A stretch of 14,026 nucleotides of DNA from the NCBI GenBank assembly GCA_013365325.1, contig JABVXV010000697.1, positions 1 to 14,026 on the forward strand. Direction: 5' to 3'. The stretch is from Dipetalonema caudispina (lineage: Eukaryota > Nematoda > Chromadorea > Rhabditida > Onchocercidae). The position numbers and the translations under genes were made by a program. Positions 7,116 through 14,026 of this stretch are shown piece after piece; the stretch's first letter is position 1; every line of letters begins with the position of its first letter. Below the pieces are notes generated by a model. It worked only from the letters and a program-made list of their open reading frames with translations, was not told the origin of the DNA and did not search any database.

Positions 7116-7866
7116 CTTATTAGTGATATTTTAAAAAAAAATTTTGAAATTATTGCAATGATAAAATTTAAAATTAACCTATTGGAACAAATAAATAACT
7201 AAAAATTTACAGATAAAAAGTAAAATTTGGCAAAGAAATTTATACATATAAAGTGAATTTATTAGTGGAAAAAAAAGAGAATAGAAATAATTGCATATTT
7301 ATAGTAATTTTAAAATTGAAATTATGAAAAAGAAATGCGAATATTCAAAAAATTTTATGATAAAATGAAATGCATAAATAGGCATCAAAAAAAAAAAAGA
7401 AAAAAAAAGAAATTAATCTAATGAAACCAATTTTTTTTTTTTTTTAAAAGAAATGAATTAAAAAAAAAAAAAAAGAAAAAAAAGAAGAAAAGTAACGGAA
7501 TAGAAATGATTGAAATGGAACAATAACAATTTCTAAGGTCTATCAATTCTTTCATGATCAAATGACCTGAAAAATGTGAGTAGAACATTTTATCTTATAA
7601 TTTGGTTTAGTGGGAGGAGAAAAAAAAATGCAAATTTAATGAAAAATAATATTGCTGATGAGAACAAAAGCTAATTTTTTTTTTTTAAATATAATTTTGG
7701 AATTTAAATAAATTTTTTAATTTATTATCCCATTTTTGATTTACTATAGCACAATTATTCGATGAAAAACGAATTAGTCAGAGTATAGCTTATTTCCTAT
7801 TTTAATCTGTTACAATGTATGGATGTATAAGATGAAATAATTAGTATTTATCTCTCAAAAAATTAC

Positions 7867-7902
7867 CAAAAAAAAGGATTCATTCTTAACTATTCTTCGC
7901 TT
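7867..7902 (-). CDS. weak minus-strand exon candidate (36 nt)
   Basis: On the minus strand ATTAATTTTACAG is followed by 12 codons in phase 0, KRRIVKNESFFL, and a GTAATT donor. The acceptor is good and the donor mediocre. The exon would keep phase if skipped or included. No other evidence supports it. Confidence 0.13.
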
Positions 7903-8276
7903 CTGTAAAATTAATATAATTATTAAATTTGAATTTAATGTAATAGTAATAATAAGAAGAAGAATATTTGACAAAATAAAAAATAAATGATTAAAATGAG
8001 GAAAAGTTGAATAGCAATAGACAGCAACATTTTGGAAATTTTGAAAATTCTGCTAACAAACAAATGAATCGTTGTAAATATTAATTGAATAGTTTGAAAA
8101 AAAAGGTAACATATATCTTATTTGTTATAGCAAAATTATAAAGTGAAACAATTTAGAGCATTATAAGCCTTATTGTACAAATATTTATTGATTAACAAAT
8201 AAGTCATGAGGAAATGAAACATCAGTAAAGTAATACTACCACTAATTTATCACTGATAATAAAATACAAATTGTAG

Positions 8277-8349
8277 ATAATAAATAAATAAATAAGTAAA
8301 CAAATAAATAAATAAATAAATAAATAAATATATATATATATATATATAT
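8277..8349. repeat. (TAAA)n and (TA)n compound microsatellite
   Basis: Imperfect TAAA units (8277-8328, with AGTAAAC interruptions) pass directly into about ten TA units (8329-8349). It is a compound simple repeat with no gene content. Confidence 0.95.
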
Positions 8350-8510
8350 TTAAAGAAAAGAAAGGCGAAAAAAGAAAAGGTAGTTATATTTTTATGAAAT
8401 TATAAATGAAATAGAATTATGTCAAAAGATTTACATATATTATTTGAGGCGTGAAACAATCAATCTTCAATTAAGCAACAATCAAGTATATGTGCATAAT
8501 TAAAAAGGAA

Positions 8511-8529
8511 AACAGGTATTTAACCTGTT
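8511..8529. repeat. perfect 7-bp stem-loop
   Basis: AACAGGT and ACCTGTT flank the five-base loop ATTTA. The structure is short and could be a protein-binding palindrome or chance. Confidence 0.6.
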
Positions 8530-8689
8530 ACAATTATTTCCACATTTAAACATCGAAATCATCTAACTAATAACTTGGTAATGATGATTTTTATTTGTCA
8601 TAATATTACTACACTTATAACTACGAAATGTAAAATCTATGAACCATTAATTCAACCACAATTACTCATACATATTCAACTAAATAATC

Positions 8690-8706
8690 CGTTGTTAAAT
8701 ACAACG
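8690..8706. repeat. perfect 6-bp stem-loop
   Basis: CGTTGT and ACAACG flank the loop TAAAT. It is a minor structure. Confidence 0.45.
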
Positions 8707-9522
8707 ATTGCTACTATATTGATCAATTACAAACAGGTTAACTAACTGGTTATTTGAATTTATTGTCTAAATTTAGCTTTGAATTGAATTGACGAAAAAG
8801 AAAGGAAAATTTTGAATTTAATTTTATACAATCATGTAAGTGTTTGAATGAGAAGATAGAAAAAGATAAATATGAGATGGTCAATTTGATGCATTTTGCT
8901 AACGCTTCGATAACTTTGAGAACAGTGAATTAAAGATTGGTCGATTAAAATGACCTTGATGATACGGTTTTTATAAAATGTATTGGCTCATTATCTCACT
9001 ATTAGAGACGTTTAAGCGGGTCAAATTCCTCCTTTTAATTCTTATTTTAAGTAGTGTTAAGAGGCACTTTATCACTATCAAAAAAAAAATTTTTTTTTCC
9101 CCATCACTAAGTGTTTCCACAAACAAAAGAATGAACAAATAAGAAAAAGGAAATTATAAAATCAAATAAATTAAAATACAACTAATGCAATTAGATAAAG
9201 CAGCGCAAATTTTTAAGATACCAAAAAAATGATCAAATTTCTTGTTACAACGAAAAAATTCAAAAACTAAATGAAATTTTTCAGAACCTTTATTTAAGTA
9301 TTAAATTTTAGGTTGAATATAGAATATTTGCATTGAAATGATTGAATTATGTTTGCTTCAGTGGTCTAAAAATCTCATCTAAATATTTTAGAATGCTAAA
9401 TGATTAAATTATATCAGATATTTCCTTGAAATTTTTGCGAAAATTTAAATTAAAAAAAAAAAAAACTGAAGTATTTCATAACCGTAATTCGGATTAGTAA
9501 AATTTCATGAACAAAAAAAATC

Positions 9523-9528
9523 TTTATT
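9523..9528 (-). promoter_or_regulatory. candidate polyadenylation signal AATAAA
   Basis: AATAAA on the minus strand lies about 75 bases past the stop codon of the exon at 9602-9685, a normal 3'-UTR distance. The motif is common in AT-rich DNA, so its value comes only from its position. Confidence 0.4.
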
Positions 9529-9601
9529 TCCTGAAATATTTTCAGAACAGTGATTGGTGGATGAAACTTGTTGTTCTTAACTAAGCTTTAAAATATATAC
9601 A

Positions 9602-9685
9602 TTAATATGACAAAGCAGCAATTTCATCATTCATCAAATATTTGACGGGTTGCTCAGCAACGTACGTATTACCACTATCCGCTTC
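9602..9685 (-). CDS. probable terminal exon of a minus-strand gene
   Basis: On the minus strand 27 codons run from GAA 9685-9683 to TAA 9604-9602. The peptide begins EADSGNTYVAEQPVKYLMND and ends EIAALSY. About 70% of codons start with a purine, against about 50% for the competing plus-strand frame, and the segment is near 40% G+C with several CpG: good signs of real coding. The frame stays open upstream to 9726, so the true border is uncertain. The best in-frame junction is ATTAAG|GAA, which has a weak acceptor but is in phase 0, exactly matching the phase-0 donor of the exon at 10843-10945. The peptide looks like a soluble tail with several tyrosines. No family is recognised. Confidence 0.5.
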   Translation of the reverse strand, partial: EADSGNTYVAEQPVKYLMNDEIAALSY

Positions 9686-9701
9686 CTTAATGATGGTATA
9701 T

Positions 9702-9738
9702 ATCGGTAGATTATAAGATCGATTTTATACTAACCGAT
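9702..9738. repeat. nested two-part hairpin
   Basis: ATCGGT (9702-9707) pairs with ACCGAT (9733-9738); inside, TATAA (9712-9716) pairs with TTATA (9725-9729) around an eight-base loop. Eleven pairs form in two stems. It lies just upstream, on the minus strand, of the probable terminal exon and could mask or present splice sites. Confidence 0.5.
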
Positions 9739-10739
9739 GCTTTTTTATCGCTTACAAATTTCCTCCTCCTATCTTACTGCAATTCAAAAATTAACAAATC
9801 AATCCTTAACATTATTATAGATTTCCAATTAGAAATTAACATGCATATGATAAAAATATCTTAAATTATGACTTTATGATTTTGGTGAAATAAGAAAAAA
9901 AAAAACGAGAAATCTAAAATAAGGAAAATTAAAATAATACTTCATATTTGGTGTATATTATGAATATTTGCAAAGATAGCGATGATAAAAGAAAGCAACA
10001 AAAAGATAACAATTAAAGAAATCAGTGATTAAAATAATGCTCATACAATAATAATCTGATTATTTATCAGATCAAATCTGATAAATGATACTATAATAAT
10101 TATTTTTCTCCTTTATACGTCCAACAAAATAAAATAAAATATAACCGATGGAAGTACGGAAATGTCAGCATAATGCCTAAATTAGAAATGAAAAGAAATT
10201 AAAATGAGTTAAAATATGAATTTGAATAAACATATAACAAAAATTAGCAAATTATAAAAAATTTTTTTCTAATCCAAATTGCTGCAGAGTTTTTTCCTTT
10301 TTTAGTTCAAAGATTGAGAATAAATGTTTAAAATAGTTTAAAAATGCGTACATTTGTTGAATATTTGGAAATGGCTAAAGTATTTTTGCGATCATAATAA
10401 ATGTCCCATCAATGATGAAAATGGCCCACAATAATGGAAATTACAGGAATTTTTAGCGATAAAGATACGATAAGAGAATTTTGCTACCTATCGTTAGCAT
10501 TTCATTGATTATTTCTTGTCCCTTACCCTAAGAAATGCATATAATTTTAAAATTTACACTCATTTCATCTATCCCATATTATTATTAATTTATAATAAAA
10601 AGAAAAGGTATTCCTAAGTTTGCCTTTTCTGTAAAAATTTATTTTAACGGATAAAATTAATTAAAAATTCCAAAAAATTTATTTTAAATAATTAAGAGAT
10701 TGAGAAGGAATGACGAAATTCCAGCATGAATAATTTCAG

Positions 10740-10772
10740 TTTCTTTTCTTTTCTTTTCTTTTTTTTCTTTTT
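10740..10772. repeat. (TTTTC)n pyrimidine run
   Basis: Repeated CTTTT units form a 30-base pure pyrimidine tract on the plus strand. On the minus strand it is a GAAAA purine run inside the candidate intron. Confidence 0.8.
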
Positions 10773-10842
10773 AATCTCAATATTTTGTTAATGAATAATA
10801 TTTTCTTTAATATTCTAATAAACAAAAATAATATCATCTTAC

Positions 10843-10945
10843 CAATGGTCTCATATTTTTATAATTCGAAACTGTCCCATAATTACCATTTGTGTGATTA
10901 TTTTTTGAATTTCCACCCAATTCATGAATCGTTTCCATTATCATT
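10843..10945 (-). CDS. well-bounded minus-strand exon (103 nt)
   Basis: On the minus strand a strong acceptor (TTTTTACAG) and a strong donor (TTG|GTAAGATG) enclose one base plus 34 codons. Only one frame is open. About 74% of codons start with a purine, and G+C is higher than around it. The peptide begins MIMETIHELGG, is Asn-rich in the middle and ends NYGTVSNYKNMRPL; the two Tyr motifs (YGTV, YKNM) resemble signalling-tail motifs, but that is only a likeness. Because the acceptor lies one base before ATG, this could be an internal exon or the first coding exon of a trans-spliced message. It joins in phase to the exon at 9602-9685. No family is recognised. Confidence 0.5.
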
Positions 10946-11514
10946 CTGTAAAAATTACACATAAAATTAATTTCATTTGATACATAATCAAATGTAAAGT
11001 ATTATAAGGAAGAAAATTTTACAATTTTCATTTAAATTATAAACAATTTCTTAAAATCATACACTTCTCACATTCATGATTGATAAATCAGGAAAATTGA
11101 TATTGGAGGTAAAGATAATTTAGGGGCAAGGTAGGAGGAAAAAGAAAGAGGAAGAAGAGAAAGGATAAAATGATGAAAGTTTTGTAGATGTTAACTATGG
11201 GAAAGAATGATCGGACATGGGGAAATTTTTGCTGATAGGTTTATATTATTAAAATGAAAAGCAACAGCTGTGTAGATTTTGTTCACTTTTTGATCGAAAG
11301 TTATTTTTAGGATAGCAATTTTAGGAAGCTAAACTGAATTTGAAATGAAGCAGAAGGGAAAGGAAAGTGAAAGGAAAGGGATGAAAAAGAAGGGAAAGGA
11401 AAAGAAGAAAGGAATGGAATAGAAGTGAACGATTCAGGCTATAATATTAAATGGGTAGATAGGCTTACATCATTCCTGCAACTTTCCATTCCTTTTCCTA
11501 TCACTTCCTTTTCT
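10946..11514. other. AT-rich stretch with purine tracts, no firm gene
   Basis: Purine-rich stretches at 11100-11165 and 11341-11429 dominate. The minus strand is stop-free for about 55 codons near 11090-11250 after a CTATCAG acceptor, but that is because pyrimidine tracts contain no stop codons. It would be upstream intron of the minus-strand gene. Confidence 0.45.
11341..11495. repeat. purine tract with inverted pyrimidine partner
   Basis: A nearly pure purine stretch (11341-11429) is mirrored by a pyrimidine-rich stretch (about 11480-11560). An exact 12-bp pair, AAAGGAATGGAA at 11408-11419 with its complement at 11484-11495, anchors the inverted repeat, with a 64-base spacer. Confidence 0.6.
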
Positions 11515-11575
11515 CTATTTGGTCTCTTTTTTCACTTTCCATACTTTTTCATCCTCTATCACATCCTGATAATCA
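11515..11575 (-). CDS. possible minus-strand exon (61 nt)
   Basis: On the minus strand an acceptor made of 24 T then CAG precedes one base and 19 open codons, DYQDVIEDEKVWKVKKETK, ending in TAG at 11517-11515. Donor-like GTATGG and GTGAAA occur inside, so it could end earlier. The acceptor tract is long because of a homopolymer and proves little. The charged peptide is plausible but in none of the donor phases does it join directly to the exon at 10843-10945. Confidence 0.2.
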
Positions 11576-11578
11576 CTG

Positions 11579-11602
11579 AAAAAAAAAAAAAAAAAAAAAA
11601 AA
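11579..11602. repeat. A24 run
   Basis: This is one of the longest homopolymers in the window. It could be the poly(T) of a minus-strand acceptor or a retroposed tail; no target-site duplication was recognised around it. Confidence 0.9.
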
Positions 11603-12192
11603 TGTAAATAAATCGTTCTTCAAGACCCATTATATCAAGTATGGAATAATTTTGAGGTATACATTAAGATGCTTCAATATTCCTTCCATATATAGTGATA
11701 ACGGGAGAACATCATGATAGCTTATCAGTACCATCGTAAATGGTCGTTAAATCAACAGTGCATTAGCTATTAAATGCTATTACATTTTAAGTAATACCAT
11801 AACACGTAAGTTTATGGAAGCTTACATTATAGATTATTCATCGACAATTTAGTTTCACATCTTTTGACTTTACTTTCCTTACTTTAGTATTCTAAAATTT
11901 TGTAAATGAAGCATTCATTTTTATGTAAGATATTTCGTTTAAAAAATTATTTATGCAATTAAAAAAAATTAGGAAACGTAAAGAATGATAAAAATATGAG
12001 TAATACAATGATTAATAAAATAAACATTTTTAGTTAGTAAGATTAAACTTAAAACTGTTCAATGAATTTAGAAACGAAGAAACGTAAAACTGATTCGCTG
12101 CAAATTTTAATTAATAACATCGATTGATACTATATTAGCATGGTGTAATACTATTCTAAAGTCTAAATGAAAATTTATTTCTTTACTTGCAG
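11603..12192. other. AT-rich stretch, no gene called
   Basis: A minus-strand ATG frame of 34 codons lies near 11631-11735, starting MVLISYHDVLPLSLYMEG. G+C is mildly raised there, but no splice border supports it. The remainder is AT-rich. Confidence 0.4.
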
Positions 12193-12302
12193 AGATGAAA
12201 AAATTTTTTTCAAAAAAGCAATTTTTAAAAATTGGCGAAAAAATATTTTTGAAATATGAACAATTCCAGTTTTCTATTAGTGAAAAAAATTCGAGAAATT
12301 AG
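12193..12302 (+). CDS. small ORF directly after a strong acceptor
   Basis: A strong plus-strand acceptor (TTTCTTTACTTGCAG) ends two bases before ATG 12195, which opens 35 codons to TAG at 12300-12302. The product begins MKKFFSKKQFLKIG and ends FSISEKNSRN. An acceptor this close to ATG is the layout of a nematode trans-spliced message. However, the sequence has background G+C and Lys/Phe-rich composition as random AT-rich DNA would give, so the ORF itself is weak. Confidence 0.2.
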
Positions 12303-13909
12303 CATGGAAAAGTTTCTTTTTCAAATAAATTATCGTTATTGCCACACAACTATTTTAATTTTTTTTAAGTAGAAAAAAACGTGAAAAAAGATCAGTTTTG
12401 TAAAAGGGTCCAAAATATGTAACGGAGGAAAAAAATTGCCTGTCAAGCATTTGTTATCATTTTAAGTTTAAATAAGCATCGTTTGGAATTCTTGTTAAAA
12501 AAAAAAAAAAAAAAAAAACAATTTGTTGTGTTTTAAGGAGGTAAAAAAAGTTCGAAATTAATTGGAAACAGATTATCAAGTGATCAAATAATAAATTATT
12601 AGCTGTTAATGGAAAAGGTAGAATTTAAAAAAAAAAAAAAAAAATGAAACAAAAAAAGCGGTAAATAGCAATATTGTTGCATAACCAAATCTAAATCACT
12701 ATACATCATTTTGGATTTTATTCCGCTAAAAGATGATCAGAAGAGCTATAACATTCAAATAATTAACGGAAAAGATCATAAGGAAAGTGTTAACCATGCG
12801 AGATGAAAATTAATCAATGAAAAATTTCGGATAAATAAGCTTATTTCAGTCTGTTCATTTAGTTCATGCAAGAGAAATGATAAAGTCAAAAAATAATAAT
12901 AAAATAAAAATAAACAAACAAACAAATGTGAATGTACGGACAGATAGATAGACTGATATGGTAGAATTTAAGATTAATATTTTGATTTATCTCAGTTCGT
13001 GACTGATACAAATCGTATATCGATATTTTCATTTGATATAATCAAAGCGTAAACTCATTACCTATACCTATTAAAAGTATTAACAAACTAGTGATAAATT
13101 AAAAATAATAATAAACTATCCATAAAATATCGTAATGATTCGGATAATCGTTCCTTCTTATCCAATTAAAATTATTTCAATCATTTTTTTTTTCTTTCAT
13201 ATTTCATAGACTGATATATTCATTTATATCAAACAGTAAACTTATTTTTTTCATATCAATGAGAAAGAAGAATATTTTTGCATTAAATTTATGTATAAAA
13301 TTAAAAATGGTTGCATTATTTTGCTTAAACGTCCTATTTACTATCAAATAATCATCGATACAATGTGAATTACAGTAATTGTATGACAGAAAAGATGAAA
13401 ATTAAAATTAGTTTTCCTGCATGAGACTTGAAAATACTTCCCAAATATGAAACTTGAAAATATTTTTCCTTCAGAAACTTGAAGATAGTTTGTGAAATGG
13501 ATAGAAGTAAAATTACGAAAATAGAATATCTTTATGATAGAATCGAATATAAAATGGTATGATAATTTGCAATGGAGCAAGTTATTTGCTATATCGAAAT
13601 TACAGCTTGTTGTTATCTGTCACTTGTTATACAATACATTTTATTCTAATCAAATTTAGTTATTTAAAAAAACAACCACACATTGTGACCAGTTGTTTCC
13701 AATTTGATAAAACGAATGAAAGAAAGATTGTTTTTTGTTAAACATATTTAACTATTCTTTATTTATTAATTATTCGCATATTCATCTTAAAACTTATACA
13801 TCAATAATAAATTTATCATTTTTGTTACAAAAAATTAATTTTAAATTTCATAAACATATAAAGGAAAAAACAAAAGTTCTGCATAAACACAAAGTTTTTT
13901 ATCTAAATG
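12303..13909. other. AT-rich stretch with scattered open frames
   Basis: Plus-strand stop-free segments occur at 12669-12806 (45 codons, containing FIPLKDDQKSYNIQIINGKD) and, after a TTATTTCAG acceptor, at 12850-12951 (33 codons). Another acceptor, TTTATCTCAG, at 12973-12982 precedes 18 codons and a stop. None has a good donor joining it in phase to the next, and lengths are within chance. Long A-runs lie at 12497 and 12627. Overlapping ATG frames on opposite strands at 13344-13741 appear to be chance. Confidence 0.4.
13423..13494. repeat. three-copy ~25 bp degenerate tandem repeat
   Basis: Units start at 13423 (26 bp), 13449 (25 bp) and 13474 (partial). Each begins GARACTTGAAAATA or a close variant and then a TTYC-rich tail. 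It looks like a small old duplication. Confidence 0.7.

Positions 13910-14026
<117 letters not shown>

Larger units (their letters stand above)
6868..8276. other. AT-rich stretch with weak exon candidates
   Basis: A-runs lie at 7020, 7386 and 7459, and T-runs near 7430 and 7677. On the minus strand two good acceptors occur: CACATTTTTCAG before 7566, with one frame open as HLIMKELIDLRNCYC but no clear donor, and ATTAATTTTACAG before 7902. The minus strand is stop-free for long distances near 6915-7130 only because of poly(T). Nothing else is supported. Confidence 0.45.
8350..9522. other. AT-rich stretch with small hairpins, no gene called
   Basis: Two perfect short stem-loops occur at 8511-8529 and 8690-8706. 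A plus-strand stop-free frame at 8793-8933 (46 codons, with CLNEKIEKDKYEMVNLMHF inside, no early ATG) is protein-like in composition but of a length expected by chance. An A/T-run pair lies at 9079-9097. The end of this stretch would be downstream of the minus-strand gene's poly(A) signal. Confidence 0.45.
9686..10842 (-). other. candidate intron of the minus-strand gene
   Basis: This stretch begins, on the minus strand, with GTAAGATG and would end at the weak ATTAAG acceptor at 9686, a length of 1157 bases. It includes a nested hairpin near its 3' end (9702-9738), several AT-rich repeats and a TTTTC run near 10740. A stronger acceptor, AAATTTTTACAG, lies before 10630; using it would give the short ending KRQT then TAG, an alternative end of the protein. 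Confidence 0.35.

Noticed and set aside
6915..7135. Long stop-free minus frame near the 7020 A-run
   Set aside because: Made mostly of poly(T)-encoded Phe/Ser; no ATG and no proper acceptor.
8793..8933. 46-codon plus-strand stop-free frame
   Set aside because: Protein-like to the eye, but dozens of runs this long are expected by chance and there is no ATG at its start and no splice border.
11090..11260. Long stop-free minus frame after CTATCAG
   Set aside because: Pyrimidine tracts cannot encode stop codons, so openness carries no information here.
11425..11607. 60-codon plus-strand frame with a GTG start and Lys-run end
   Set aside because: Alternative GTG starts are not expected in eukaryotes; the frame runs through a pyrimidine tract and the A24 run.
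13344..13741. Overlapping ATG frames on opposite strands (78 and 60 codons)
   Set aside because: Background composition and no splice signals; lengths are within chance for this AT content.

Overview
The window is very AT-rich eukaryotic DNA (roughly 23-25% G+C by eye). It is full of poly(A)/poly(T) runs, di-, tri- and tetranucleotide microsatellites, and short degenerate tandem repeats. No long open frame, rRNA, tRNA, CRISPR array or bacterial-style operon is visible. The few exon-like segments have GT..AG borders with T-rich acceptors (TTTTTACAG, TTTTCAG, TTATTCAG), GTAAG-type donors and short candidate introns. This fits a nematode nuclear genome, perhaps a filarial-type worm, in a gene-poor or large-intron region. 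That assignment is inference from composition and splice style; no marker gene proves it.

Layout. 1-2064: AT-rich, homopolymers, one possible minus-strand micro-exon. 2065-2164: possible plus-strand terminal exon with a basic amphipathic end. 3121-3235: homopurine tract leading into a sharp G+C island (3227-3353, about 45% G+C over 3241-3340) whose plus frame carries a twin CX3C pattern. 3600-4440: a block at about 32-42% G+C with overlapping exon candidates on both strands, an (AG)13 run, and a 35-36 bp tandem repeat (4091-4232) in which every unit carries a 3'-splice-site-like TCATTYAG. 4754-4863: (ATT)33. 5098-5322: small plus-strand ORF with a signal-peptide-like segment. 5323-9520: AT-rich, several stop-free stretches of uncertain meaning, TAAA/TA microsatellites and small hairpins. 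9523-10945: the best candidate gene piece, on the minus strand: an exon at 10843-10945 in phase with a probable terminal exon at 9602-9685, followed by an AATAAA signal. 10946-13909: AT-rich with a purine/pyrimidine inverted repeat and weak exon candidates. 13910-14026: (AAT)39 running off the end.

The A-run excess on the plus strand (about 26 A-runs against 11 T-runs of ten or more) is what would be seen if much of the window were intron of a minus-strand gene, because sense-strand introns are usually T-rich. The minus-strand exons at 9.6 and 10.9 kb agree with that reading.

Calibration: with this composition about 9% of random codons are stops. Stop-free runs of 45 codons are therefore expected tens of times, and one run of about 80 codons roughly once, in the six frames. 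Short ORFs here deserve trust only when splice signals, raised G+C or purine-first codon bias support them. No gene could be named.
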